A stretch of 64,000 bases of DNA, from contig CAKOGP040001825.1 in assembly GCA_933822405.4 (NCBI GenBank), positions 310,001 through 374,000 of the forward strand, in the 5' to 3' direction. Source of the DNA: Cylindrotheca closterium. Its lineage: Eukaryota > Bacillariophyta > Bacillariophyceae > Bacillariales > Bacillariaceae. Shown one piece after another: positions 1 through 11,934 of the stretch; within the stretch, counting starts at the first letter, position 1, and every line of letters starts with the position of its first letter. Under the pieces are notes generated by a model. That model was not told the DNA's origin, made no database searches, and worked only from the letters and a program-made list of their open reading frames with translations. The translations under genes were made by a program, and so were the position numbers.

Positions 1-3000
1 TATATCGGCATCCAGCGGTCCAGATGCAGTGGAAAGCTTGGAAGCAATGGTGGCTGGGTTCAAATCTAAAGAAGAGATGTGGGAACAGTCTTGGATTTTG
101 AATAATACTGAGGTGGTAGATCACCTCACCCATTTGTTGCAGCATGGGACCTTGAAGAATGGAGACTTACCTTGTGGTGATGAAGGAATCAATCTTGTTT
201 GTCAGCTATATCAAACGTCATTGGCAAAAAATTCACATGCGTTAAAAGAACCACAACCAGGGCAATTGCTTGAAGCTCTCCTTGATGTCATGGACAACAG
301 TGACCGACAGATATATACAAGAGTGCTTGCCCTACAAGTCTTGGAGCAGCTATCACGCAGTCATTCGAGTCTTGCAAGTTCGCAATGGCTGCAAGCGCCA
401 AATGGTCTGCATCGACTAGCGGACATGCTTTCATTAGGCATCGACAATCCTGTTGAAGAAGTAATTCGAAATCAGGCTCTTGCTGTCGCCCACTTTTTAG
501 CACGGGAAGCACCAATATCCAAAGTCTTTCTATTCGCCGAGGTGGAAACCAAACTCCTTGATTTATGCTGGCAACAAGGTGGTTTGACAAAGGGGAACTC
601 AGTAGTTTTAGATTCTTTAAAACTTGTGGAGGAGATGCTGAAACATGCTGACTCAAATTTACAAGACTTGGTATGGCAACGACCTTCGGTTCCGCCGCGA
701 TTGGCTCAACTGATTGATCTGCGAGGCGCCGATCAATTTTTGCATTCCGACGAATACAAAAAGAAGCAAAAAGTGAAGCCGAACTCTATAGAGTCAAACG
801 ACGATGATGATTTGGACTCGTTACTTCAAAGTGGAGATAGCAAGAAGCAACAGTCGCCGAAGAAGGAGGGACAACAACAAGATTGGTTCATTCCGCGTCT
901 TTCTTCTGACGAAGAATCTATCGTTGAAAGTGTCATCCGAATACTTCATTTACTACTGGAATCTGAAAGTCTCCGACCAACAATTTGGAAAGCTCATGGT
1001 GGCATTTGCAGCCTAGTTTGGGAACTGGCGCTGGTAAATCCAGCAAACCCACCAGTCTGTGCCATGCCCAGTTCTAATATCCAACAGAAAGCGCTGGAAC
1101 TAGTGGCAATGAAATTCAACGATCTGAATACTATGGATCGGCATACTGGTCTAGACCGTTTGCTTTTCCTGGTGTGTACGGGTGGTGCCAATGCCCAAGA
1201 CTACAAGGGGAAAATTGCGACATCACAAACTGCGTTGTCAGTGTTGCGAAAAACAATCGATACCGATCGTGTCCACGAGCTCCTGCTTCATACTCTTGCA
1301 CCACTTCCAGAAGATGAGGGTGCTCCGGCGGGACCAACAGTCGTCGAAAAACTGTGGAACACTGTAGTTGAGAACTTGTCAATGTCTTCTACAAATCAAG
1401 AGGATGACGAAACCAGAAGCATATTTCTGTCAGGTGCCCTTGGTGGACTGTCGCTTCTACTATGTGATGAACAATCTCGAGAAATGATGTCTAGAGTTGT
1501 ACCAGACGCGGTAAATCCAGACATCATGTTGGAAGCTCTAAAAAACGAAGAGAATTCGATGGTTCGATGGGCACTGTTGCGATTTCTGTGCGAGTGGATT
1601 ATGGAAACTCCATTGATGGTTCAAAAATTGTTCAACAGTTCAGCATCTACAAATTTAGCTGGAATGGCATCCGATTCGAAAAAAGATTATGCGCCATTGG
1701 TTCACTTGTTGCTTGGTCTTGCCATGGAATATCTTCCTGGGGATGAACACGATTGTGGCGGCTGGACAAGAACAGGAATACTCCAAGTCATCAAGAAAAT
1801 TGGGATTTCAAAGTTCACGACAAGCCTTGAAGGACTCAAGAAGGTTCAAAATTGCGACTTGCCATGCTATGTGTCGCCTCTAGAACGCAGTCATTGGAAC
1901 AAGTGGTACGGCAAAGCTGTATGGATTGTTCGAAAACGAGTTGTGGACGAGCTAACTGGTGGAGAACCGAGCAGTGAAAGCGATGCAGAAGAAGGAGAGA
2001 CAACTCATTCAAGCACTACCGACGGTGGGTCAAACAAGCACCTGCAAAAGTTGATATCACAACAAGCAAAGGAAATGGAAACGCTGCGACAAGAAGTTGA
2101 AAATGCGACAATAAAAATATCCTCGCAAGAACATCAACTTGACACCTGGAAACGTCGCATGGAGAGTACACCCACACAATTAGATGGACTGTTGAGCGAG
2201 ATGACGAACAAGACTGCAAATTTGGAAGAGACAATTTCAAAGCTCGAGTCACAGGCAAAGGAAGCACAGACTGTACATGAACAGGAGTTGAATAAGCTGA
2301 TCAAGCAGCTTACCGAGGCTCGTCAAGAAGTGGAGACTTCTAGAGCTGCCGAGAAAGAAGCAATCGACGGTTGGGAAAGAATGGAACAGGAGTTGGGAGC
2401 ATTAAGTCACGCATACAGTAGTCTCGAGCAAGATTTCCAACAGGAAAAAAACAGTCATGCAGCTGCACTTGCAGCCGCCGCTGCTGATACTGCGGCGGGG
2501 ACGCCTGCTGGAGAAAGTGCGGCTCAAGAACAACCTCATGGTGAACGCTCGGATCAACGAAACAGCAACGGGGGCTCCCTTGAAGTGGCAACTCTGAGAG
2601 CAGAGAACGATCGATTAAAAAATGATGCCCGCGCCGCAGACGAATGGATGAAAATGGCAGTGGATAAAATGAACGAAATGGGGCAAAATGGGGCAAGGTT
2701 ACAGCAAGAATCCGAGGCTCTGAAAGCTCAGATAAAGACTCTTGAGAATCAAGAAGCAGCGAACAAAGTGGCGAATGTGAAGCAGTCTGGAGAGAGAGAG
2801 GGAAAACTCCAACAAGAGGTGTCGCGTCTTGAGGCACAATTGCTAGAAGAGAAAGGTCTGCGAGCTGCTGAATCTGGCAATGCGGAAGAGCAGGTGGCTC
2901 GCTACGAGGAAACACGGCGCGAGATGCAAGAACACATCACAAGACTTGAGTTGCAGCTTCACGAAGAGAAGTCTTCGTCACAAGCTTTTGCCGCAGATGC

Positions 3001-6000
3001 AAAGCAGACACAAGAAAAGTACAAACATGTGGAGGAGGAAATGAAGAAGCATATCGTGGCACTTGAAGCCGCATTGAACGAAGAGCGGCAGTCTCATCAG
3101 GGACCTGCTTCCGATTCAAATGAACTGCAATCAAATCACGAAGCAATTGTAGAAGAGCTCCGGCAACAGATCTTTAATCTGGAAGCTCGACTAGAACAGA
3201 CTCCTCTGGCGATTCAGGATGGTGCACTAGAAGCAACATTGAACGAAGAGCAGCAGTCGCGACATGGACCTGCCGCCGGTGCAAATGAAATGCAAGCAAA
3301 CCATGACGCGATTGTAGAAGAACTTCGGCAGCAGATTTTTAACCTGGAAGCCCAACTGGAACAACAGACGACTCAAGAGATTCGTGAGAGTGAACCACTG
3401 GCTGGAGAAGGACCTAGTGCTAGTGGCGCTGCGGACGAACATCTGGAGGCTGTCAAACGAGAATTGGAGACAAGTCGGGAGCATTTTGACGAAGACATAT
3501 ACAAGAAGGAATCAAGAATACGCGAGCTTGAAAATAGACTCGCAAGTGGTCTGGGCCCCTATAACATAGAGGATATCCGTGCTCGCGATGAAGAAATAGA
3601 AGAACTTCGTGGCGCAAATGAAGCTGCACAGGAATGGATGGCCAAGGCTGTGGAGCACCATCAAACGCTTGCAACACAAGTCGCCAAACTCTCGGACGAA
3701 AAGGCTGCACTCACTGGAAAGATTGAGCATCTCGATAGACAACCCAGTGTCACAAGTTCAAACACGGACACCATTACACAGCTGGAATCTCAGCTACAAC
3801 AAAAAGTAGAGCTCGTCGAACAGTTATCAGCAGAACTTGCACAATGCAAAGGGGAGTTGATGAAGTTGAAGGAGGAGAGAGACGCAATTGAAGACACCGA
3901 ACAAGACCTGAGTATTGCTCGAGATGAGATTCTAAGCCTCCAAGAAAAGGTGCAACAGCTCGAAAGTAGAAACGACGAAAACGATCGGAATGCACTCAGC
4001 TCAGAACATGAAAGGCTCCAAAGTTCCAATGCAGAATTACAAGCGCAATTAGATCAATTTACAGCTTGGGCTGAGCAAGCACAGAAAAAAATAGCTGAAA
4101 TCCTGAGTGAGAAACAAGCACACGAAACAACAATAAAGAATTTGACGGAATCCAACATGAGACTAGCGCAAAACGAAATTGTTCTGAACAAGAGCGTTCT
4201 AACAAAGGAAGCAGAAAGGTCTCAATTGGAGACGTCTGTAGTTGAAAAGGATAAACTGGTAACCGAGCTAACATCAGAGAAAGTAAAATTTGTAAAAGAG
4301 ATTGCTGCTTTGGCGCAACAGGCAAAAGAGGCAGAGAGCCAACTGGAAACGTTGCGAGCTGAGAAGAACGTGACTGAAAAATCGACAGAGGACAGGCATG
4401 TGGAAAGGGAAACCTTGGAGAAAGACAAGGAATTTCTTGATGAACAGATTTCTTCTCTAGAAGTCGCAATTAACGAGGAGCTTGACGAGATTAATGATGG
4501 GGCAAAGAGTTCCACTGTTGAAGAAAGAGACGAAATCGCAAAGTTGCGCGAAGAGTTGGAAGCTGCACATGCTGCACTTGCCCGCGATGAAGATGTTGTA
4601 CACCAATGGGAAGGTACGTATCTTCTTTCATCAAATCAAACCAAATTGATTTGCGAGCATCGGCTCACGTAGCATTTTATTGTTCCTTCGTTTTGATCCT
4701 CAAGATCGGGTCGCAGAGCTCGAGAGCACAATTCAGTCACTGGAATCGCAAATCGAGGAGCAGGAAAAAGAAGCAAACAATGTTGTTTCTCAATGGCAGG
4801 AGAGCTTTTCGGAGGCTGAAGAAAAGTGTGCTTCACTCGAGAAGGAATTATGCACAATGCGGTCAGGAATTGAATCGCCTAGAGGTGACCTCGATGATGC
4901 AATGAAAGATCGTGTCACAGAGCTAGAAACTGCAGTCCAATCACTCGAATCGCAACTCAAGGAGCAAGAGAAAGAAGCATACAATGCAATTTCTCAGTGG
5001 CAAGAAAGTTACACCGCAGCTGACGAGAAATGTGCGGCACTTGAGACAGAATTGACAGCACTTCGGTCAGGAATGGCTCCAGACGGTATCCAAAGTGATG
5101 GAATGCAAGATCGCGTTCTCCAGCTAGAAAGTACAGTTCAATCGCTTGAATCTCAACTCCAGGAGCAAGAGAAAGAAGCCAGTGATGTCGTTTTACAATG
5201 GGAAGAAAGTTATACCGCAGCCGACGAGAAATGTGCGGCACTCGAGACAGAGCTTGCATCACTCCGATCAAAAATGGAAGCTTTCGGAGGATATGATGAA
5301 AAACAAGCAAGAATCTCAGAACTTGAAAGTACAGTTCAATCGCTTGAATTGCAACTACAGGATCAAGAGAAAGAAGCCAGTGATGCCGTTTCTCAATGGG
5401 AAGAAAGTTACACCGCAGCTGACGAGAAATGTGCGGCACTTGAGACAGAGCTTGCAACAGTCCGATCAGAAATAGAAGCTTCAGCTGGACTGCAGAATGG
5501 TGAAATCCAAGAACGAATATTAGAACTCGAAAGCACAGTGCAGTCACTTCAATCTCAGCTCCATGAACAAGAAAAAGAAGCTAGTGGTACCGTTTCTCAA
5601 TGGCAGCAAAGCTACACAGCAGCGGCAGAGAAATGCTCGGGACTGGAGAACGAGCTTTTGGCTCTTCGGTCAGAAACTGACTCTGGACTGCAGAGTGATG
5701 AAATGCAAGAACGAATCTCAGAACTCGAAAGTACAGTTCAGACTCTTGAATCCCAACTCCATGAACAAGAAAAGGAGGCGAGTGGTGCCGTTTCTCAATG
5801 GCAACAAAGCTACACAGTAGCTGCAGAGAAATCTTCGGGACTAGAGAACGAGCTTTCGGCAGTTCGATCAGAAATGGACTCTGGACTGCAGAGTGATGAA
5901 ATGCAAGATCGAATCACAGAACTCGAAAGCATAGTCCAGTCGCTTGAATCTCAACTCCAGGAGCAAGAAAAAGAAGCGAACGGTGTTGTTTCTCAATGGC

Positions 6001-9000
6001 ACGAAAGCTATACAGCAGCTGAGGAGAAATGTGCGGCAGTTGAGAGGGAACTTGCAACAGTCCGATCAGAAATGGACTCTGGACTGCAGAGTGATGAGAT
6101 GCAAGAGCAAATCACAGAGCTCGAAAGCACAGTTCAGTCGCTTGAATCTCAACTCCAGGCACAAGAAAGAGAAGCCAGCGATGTTGTTTCTCAATGGCAA
6201 GAAAGCTATACAGCAGCTGAGGAGAAATGTGCGACAGTTGAGAAGGAACTTGCAACAGTCCGATCAGAAATGGACTCCTTGGATGTACCTCACAGTGATG
6301 AAATGCAAGAACGAATCACAGAACTCGAAAGTACAATTCAATCGCTTGAATCTCAACTCCAAGAGCAAGAAAGAGGAGCGAGCGATGTTGTTTCTCAATG
6401 GCAAGAAAGCTACACAGCAGCGGAGGAAAAGTGTTCGGCGCTGGAGAACGAGCTTTCGGCTGTTCGATCAGAAATGGAAGTGCTGAAAGCTAACAACGAT
6501 GACAAAACTCGCGACGAATTGGCTGCGGATAAGATTCGAATTCAGGAATTGGAAGGTGAGTTGTCGTTCATGGACGCTGGTAGTCGCATGTTCTGTCTAT
6601 ATCCAACAGTGTTTTCTTGATGGTAGAAAAAATCACAAATTTGGTTGAGGAAATAGGTGCAGCGAACAAGGCCAAGAAGGAGCAACAAGAATTGTCGAAA
6701 AAAACCTTATCAAATCTTGAAAAAGAATTGTCAGTATCAAATGCAAGTTGTGCAGATCTTAAACTTCAATTGCAAAAGCTCCAGGAGGAAGGAGCTTCGA
6801 TCCGACGAGCACTTGATGAAAAATCAAGTGACTTGGAGGAATCCAATCGCAATAGAGAAGCACTGGAAGCAGCGAAACAAACACTTGAGCAGGAATATAC
6901 GACGATGCGCCAGCAAATCGAATCAAATCCTCCAGAAAGGGTGAGCGGACTAGCTGAGCAGCTGCAACAGAGCGAACGCAGTTTGGCGGCGGCTCAGGAG
7001 GCGCTTAGAAATGACGAAGAAGTAGTTAGGCAGTGGGAGGGTAAGTGGCCTTTGACATCTGAACAAAAATTCCATTTGCCTTGAAACTGACATTTTTCTC
7101 GTCTTCAGAACGTGCTTCTGAGCTTGAATCGACCATAGAGGATTTAGAAACGCAACTACAAGAACAAGAAAGCGAAGCAAATACTGTTATTTCCGAGTGG
7201 CAACGACAGTCGTCAGATCTTGAAACGCAGCTGACACAGCTCCAGGACCAGATTGCCAGAAGTAATGAAACGCTAGCTGCCCGCGACGCGACTATCGAAA
7301 ATCTGAAGACACTAGACAGTGATATCTCATCGCAGCATAAGGCATTGTTGGAAGATACAAAAAGACTCCGTGGTGAGCTTGACAATGAGAAGAGGGGGAA
7401 CATGGAGGCAGAAGAAAAGATCCGTGCCCTTGCTGTTGCGCTCGACAAATTGAAGACCGAGTCGACGGATTCGTCTAAAAACTTGACTAGTGAGTGTGCT
7501 CCGTGTGTGCGTTAGGTCCGCTCGTAATTGCATGTCTAAAATGTTTTGTTTTTCATAGATCAAATTGCAGGTTTGGACGCAACAATCGAAAAAATGAGGC
7601 TTGAGCTAGAAGAGAAAGAAGAATCCTCCAGGAACGCCACAAAAGCATGGGAATCAAAGGTTGCCAAATGCAAAGAAAATATTTACACACTTGAAGCAGA
7701 ACTTGATTCAAAAAATAAATCCCTGGCAGATCTGCAAAACGAAGCTTCACAGAGCAACAGCTTGGATTCAGAATCAGCAATTGCGGAGTATCGACAGAAG
7801 GTGTCGGCTCTTGAAGCAGACCTCGCTGCAAAGTCCCAGGCTCTATCAGGTCTACAAGAAGCTACGCAAAAAGACGCATCGGAATCAGATTCAAAGCTTG
7901 CAGAATACGAAGATAAGATATTCGCTCTTGAAGCAGATATCGAATCAAAGATTGAATCCATGTCCAATCTGAAGGATGACGTTGCTGAGAAAAGTGAAGC
8001 GCTGTCAAGGCAAGAACTAGAACTGGAGGCACTTGGAAACGAAATTGCAAAGCAGAAAACCGAAATCGAGGACCTTGAAAATGAAATCTTGAGTAAGACA
8101 GAAGAGATTGAGGGCCTCAAGCAATCGAGCGGACATAGTATGGCCAAGACAGAATTGGTCGCTTCTAGGGCAGAGAATGAACTTCTGAACGAGAAGCTGC
8201 AACTAGAACAGGAAGCGCGCAAGTCAGAAGCTGAGCAATTTGAAGAAGCGCTTGCGGCCGAGTCGTCAAAACTGCAAGAAGCACGAGACGAGGTCGAGGA
8301 TATAAGAAAAGAATCTGAAGACGTTGTGAACCAATGGACTGGTAAGTTGTTTTGTGTTTGATTCTCCTTCTGTTCACTGTGGAGATAAGTGTTACTTACA
8401 CAATTTTTCTAGCCCGTGTTGATGAGTTGGAAGGGACGGTTGTTGAACTTGAAAAACAATTGCAGCAACAAGAGGAAGAAGCGAATGTTGCAATTTCAAG
8501 CTGGGAATCGAAAGCCTTGGAACTTGAAAAAGAGCTCGAAACGTGTACAGAGGAACTCAATGCCCTGAAGCAAAGACTGGCAGATACAGAAAACTCAACC
8601 GCGGACGCCGAAGTCACCCGGAATCTTGAAGAAGAAAAGATCAGACTGACACTCGTAGTTGGGCAACTGGAAGACGAACTCCGAGAAGCCAACAGCATGA
8701 TCCAGACGTATGTCACCAACGAAGCCGCCGAGAAGGCCACAGAAATCGCCGCAAGTGCCTTGCGTGACGAAATCGACGAGCTTCAACGCACCATTGATGG
8801 CTACAAGCAGCAGCTTGCAGATGAGGAGTCAGCTCGCGAAGTTGCCGAACTTGAAATCGAAAGGTTGCTTGATGACATTGCCACACTTGCCGCTCTGGCA
8901 AACGAAGGTGAAAGCATTGATGGCATCGAGCTCCGAACCGTCAGAGCCGCGGAACACTTGAAGAAGAAGGAGCGTATTGAAATTGAATCACTCCGAAACT

Positions 9001-10256
9001 CATTGTATCGAGCATTGAACGATGTCGAGAATGCCCAAACTGCTGAGCGAGAGGCAGTAAATCAATTGGCAAAGATGCAATTGGCAACATCGATTGCTGA
9101 GAAGGATATTGTCACTGCCAAATCAGAGATTCATTTCTTATCTCAAGCGCTCGAAGAGTCACGCTTAGCAGAAGAAAACAGAAGAGCTTCTCTAGAATAC
9201 CGAATAAGCTCATTGGAAGACGACAATGATCTTCTTCGCAGATACCATGCTGACGAACTTGAGGAAGTCCGACAAGAGCTCTCCCAGATCACAATGGAGA
9301 AAGATCGCGCCATTCACCAAGTTCGAGAATTAGAGAGAAGCAATGCTGCGTTCGTTGCTGCAGCATCAAAGGAAGATATCTATGCCCTGGATGACCAAGC
9401 AGATCTTGAACATGAGATCGCACGACTTCGCGTCGAGCATGAGCATCTGCTCACAGTTGCTGCAGACGACAAGGCCCGTGCGGAACGCAAGTTGCGAGAA
9501 ATGCTGGCCGCCCAAATGGCATCCATCGAAGCCGATACTATTCTAGAGCACGAACTTCGTGTCAATGCAGAAGAAACCGTTGTGGGTCTCAAGGCCCAAG
9601 TAGAAGAGCTATTGAAGGCCAGCCACGCAGATGGACATGGAAACGGTTCCGAAATGTCCGCCAGCGCTGCTGCGAAGCAAATCGCTTCGCTCCAAGAAGC
9701 CTTGGATCAAGTCACCAAGGAGAAAAAGAACTTGAAGCAAAAGCTTGAACGCGAGGCTTCCAAAGCCAAAGCATCCATTGAAAAATCAACCGAAGAATGC
9801 CGCCAAGCTCAATCCGAGTTGCACAAGATGATGCGGGATAACCGATATGACCAAGCTGTCAAGACGGAAGCCAGCAGACTGCATCTGTCTCCACCCCGGA
9901 AACGGATGCCAATGACTCCTGAAACTCGCGACGATGTGACGATGCAATCTAATCTATTGGATACTTCTATGACAAGCATCAACGCAGCCACCTTTGACCA
10001 CTTGCAAAATTTCAAGGAAGAGATGCGAGAAGAGCGCAAGATTTACTTGGAACTCTTGTCCGAACACGACGACTTGTTGGCATTGCTGGCCCAGTTGGAT
10101 GTTGAAAAGAATTTTTTGAAGGATGCATTGACCAAGATTGGAGGTCAAGCAGCTGTGGACGAAGCCTTGAAGAAGGCCGAGGATGAAACCTTTGAAGAAC
10201 ACGGCGGAGTCATCAAGCTTGCCGATGAGTTTGCAGCAGTAACAGATATGGAATAA
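1..10256 (+). CDS. USO1: Giant p115/Uso1-like vesicle-tethering golgin (5' partial)
   Basis: The frame is open to the left edge (first full codon at 2), so the true N-terminus lies outside the window. Six exons are inferred: up to 4613, 4705-6555, 6627-7040, 7109-7489, 7559-8341 and 8413-10256. They give 3294 residues in the window. Residues 1 to about 645 form a helical armadillo-like head resembling the p115/Uso1 head; the stretch with VIRNQALAVAHFLAREA is a good match to the conserved head helices. Everything after an acidic linker is coiled coil rich in Glu, Gln and Leu, including nine tandem units of about 66-68 residues in exon 2. Known p115 proteins are about 960 (human) to 1790 (yeast) residues and tether COPI/COPII vesicles at the Golgi, so this one is exceptionally long. 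All five introns are phase 1. The Golgi tethering role is inferred from family; the head assignment is good but not certain. Confidence 0.82.
4614..4704 (+). other. Intron 1 of the p115-like gene
   Basis: GTACGT donor after ...QWE plus one base, CAAG acceptor. Joining restores Asp and continues into the repeat motif DRVAELEST. The intron is 91 nt and phase 1. The other introns of this gene, at 6556-6626, 7041-7108, 7490-7558 and 8342-8412, are 68-71 nt and also phase 1. Confidence 0.85.
4705..6480 (+). repeat. Nine tandem coiled-coil repeat units (about 198-204 bp each)
   Basis: Each unit begins with a form of ERITELESTVQSLESQL, continues with EQEKEAS..VSQW.ESYTAA.EKC and ends with EL..VRSEM plus a variable linker. 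Nine units can be counted in exon 2 of the p115-like gene. Degenerate single copies of the unit start reappear at the beginning of exon 4 (about 7109) and exon 6 (about 8413). Phase is kept throughout, so the array lengthens the coiled coil without breaking the frame. Confidence 0.93.
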
Positions 10257-10470
10257 ACATACAGTAATGACCGTGGTATTGATCATAAGGGAACGTGCTG
10301 ATATGCATTGTGGGAGTAACCAAATATTAAATACCACACGTAAAAGCAAACAAATGAAATCGAAAAGTTGAAGAATTATCACCATGTTAGCTAATCACAT
10401 CACACGTTGTTATTCTCCCGCGCCCAGGCTTCCCTTGATCTATTACTACTCTACAGCCAGATAGATCAAC

Positions 10471-11577
10471 CTATAGATTCATCACCATGGTCCCCTTGCC
10501 CGTAGGTCCCTCGTCACCAGCACCCGAATTGACCAAGGATGGCTCTGGAGTAGCCTCGTAAATGGCTCTCCAATCTTCTGTGTGGACATCATCCAGTATC
10601 ATACTAAAGCAGCTGACCAAAGCATCCCGTTCCAATTTGCTATTGGCTTGCAAATCCAAACTGCCATTTTGCGTCAAGAGTGAAAAGCAGCATGGCGCAG
10701 GAACCGATTCGGGTAGTTTTTGAAGGGCATTTGTTTTCTTGCCCACATCAATGTACAGTACATTGCAAAGTGCAATCCGGTGCAAGGACCCACGCATGAG
10801 CACGATGCTAACTTTTCCCGATTGATTGGGCACTCGTCTCGGAAATTCCGTTTGCCAGGTAACACTGGTGGATTCGTCATCGAGTTTGATCCAAACGCGC
10901 TTGGGATTGCAATGAACTCCATGAGCTACCAATCGAATTCCTCTATTTTGCAATCGAGCCATGGTTTCGGCAATAATTTTGTTGGGTGGAAGTGTGTGGA
11001 GTGCGGGATGCTCTGGACTCGGAGGAACGTCGTTATTCTTGCGGGGCGTGCGTTCGGGAGTGACAGGATGTGCTAATTGATGACTACGAGCAGGACTGCG
11101 CGATCCCCTCGAGCTTTCCGCAGAAGTAGGCTGTTGTTGTTGCTGCTGCTGCTGTCGCTTGACCGGCAACCAATAACCGGCTGCGGGCATATCCCTGTCG
11201 TCACTCCGAGCGTAGCGTTTTCGTTTGGCTTGAAAGTATTGTTTGCGAAAGCCTTTGGGCAACAGCAAATACAAAAGAAAAGTGGCCAAACAGCCTGCTA
11301 GAAACATTGTGTAGCTAAATACGGCATCGCCAGGATTGGATGCCACTTCGTACTCGGTTGTCATTCTGGGCGTAGATTGTCGTAAATGTTGGTGTCGGTG
11401 TTGTTGTTGTTGGCGTTGTTGCTGCATTGGATAATCGGGAGATGAAAGAAAGTAGAGAGTGGGCGACTCATCCGTCGGTTGATACAGCGCTTGTTGTGGA
11501 GGATCTAGATCCCATTGAACTTGATACAAGCCATAGCCGCCCTCTTGGTTCGTTTGTATTCGACTTCCACTGTCCAT
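10471..11577 (-). CDS. Single-pass membrane protein with C-terminal PH-like domain
   Basis: 368 residues from the ATG at 11577. The frame is open further upstream, but that stretch starts at a non-ATG codon and looks like 5' leader. A Gln/His-rich N-terminal region precedes one hydrophobic segment (about residues 85-107) followed by a basic stretch typical of a stop-transfer flank. A Gln run (about 11127-11152) and a Ser/Pro/Arg-rich linker lead to a C-terminal part of about 135 residues. Its pattern of beta strands and a final helix (RGSLHRIALCNVLYIDVG, then a helix ending CFSMILDD) resembles a pleckstrin-homology-like fold, possibly lipid- or protein-binding. It is divergent with the YchF gene and convergent with the golgin gene. 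The PH assignment is an inference from pattern; no catalytic motif is visible. Confidence 0.6.
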   Translation of the reverse strand: MDSGSRIQTNQEGGYGLYQVQWDLDPPQQALYQPTDESPTLYFLSSPDYPMQQQRQQQQHRHQHLRQSTPRMTTEYEVASNPGDAVFSYTMFLAGCLATFLLYLLLPKGFRKQYFQAKRKRYARSDDRDMPAAGYWLPVKRQQQQQQQQPTSAESSRGSRSPARSHQLAHPVTPERTPRKNNDVPPSPEHPALHTLPPNKIIAETMARLQNRGIRLVAHGVHCNPKRVWIKLDDESTSVTWQTEFPRRVPNQSGKVSIVLMRGSLHRIALCNVLYIDVGKKTNALQKLPESVPAPCCFSLLTQNGSLDLQANSKLERDALVSCFSMILDDVHTEDWRAIYEATPEPSLVNSGAGDEGPTGKGTMVMNL

Positions 11578-11934
11578 TGTTATTAATTTTGACTTGGCTC
11601 TAATGACAATATGATCGGAAAGAAAGATGCCACTGTGTCTTGTTTTAATGCTGTCTATTGAACCACATTGAACATACTCGACTGTTCCGAACTTGGTCTT
11701 TGTAATAATGGTGGTGGCAGACAACGGAATATCGGCGACGGCTTGCGCTGTCCGCGGACGCCGGCAAGTGGTGTTGGCGCCCACAGAATGGGGAGAGGAA
11801 ACTATATTCAATATAGGGGAGATATATTTTAATAATACCGAACCCAAGTTGAAAGTTGGTGAGATCCAAAAAAGCAAATCTGAAATCATCCATCAACTTT
11901 TCTCAATCGATCATTTGATGGTTTGAAGCACAAA
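11578..11934. promoter_or_regulatory. Divergent 5' spacer between the PH-like and YchF genes
   Basis: 357 bp between two divergent start codons. The stretch 11800-11840 is AT-rich (ATATTCAATATAGGGGAGATATATTTTAATAATA). No clear box shared with other spacers was seen. It probably holds both 5' leaders and a shared promoter. Confidence 0.4.

Noticed and set aside
2340..2915. 191-codon minus-strand frame inside the golgin gene
   Set aside because: Codon-bias shadow of a long coiled-coil exon; other such shadows occur throughout the golgin and kinesin genes.
11578..11889. N-terminal extension of the PH-like protein upstream of the ATG at 11577
   Set aside because: Starts at a non-ATG codon, overlaps the divergent promoter region and lacks protein-like character.
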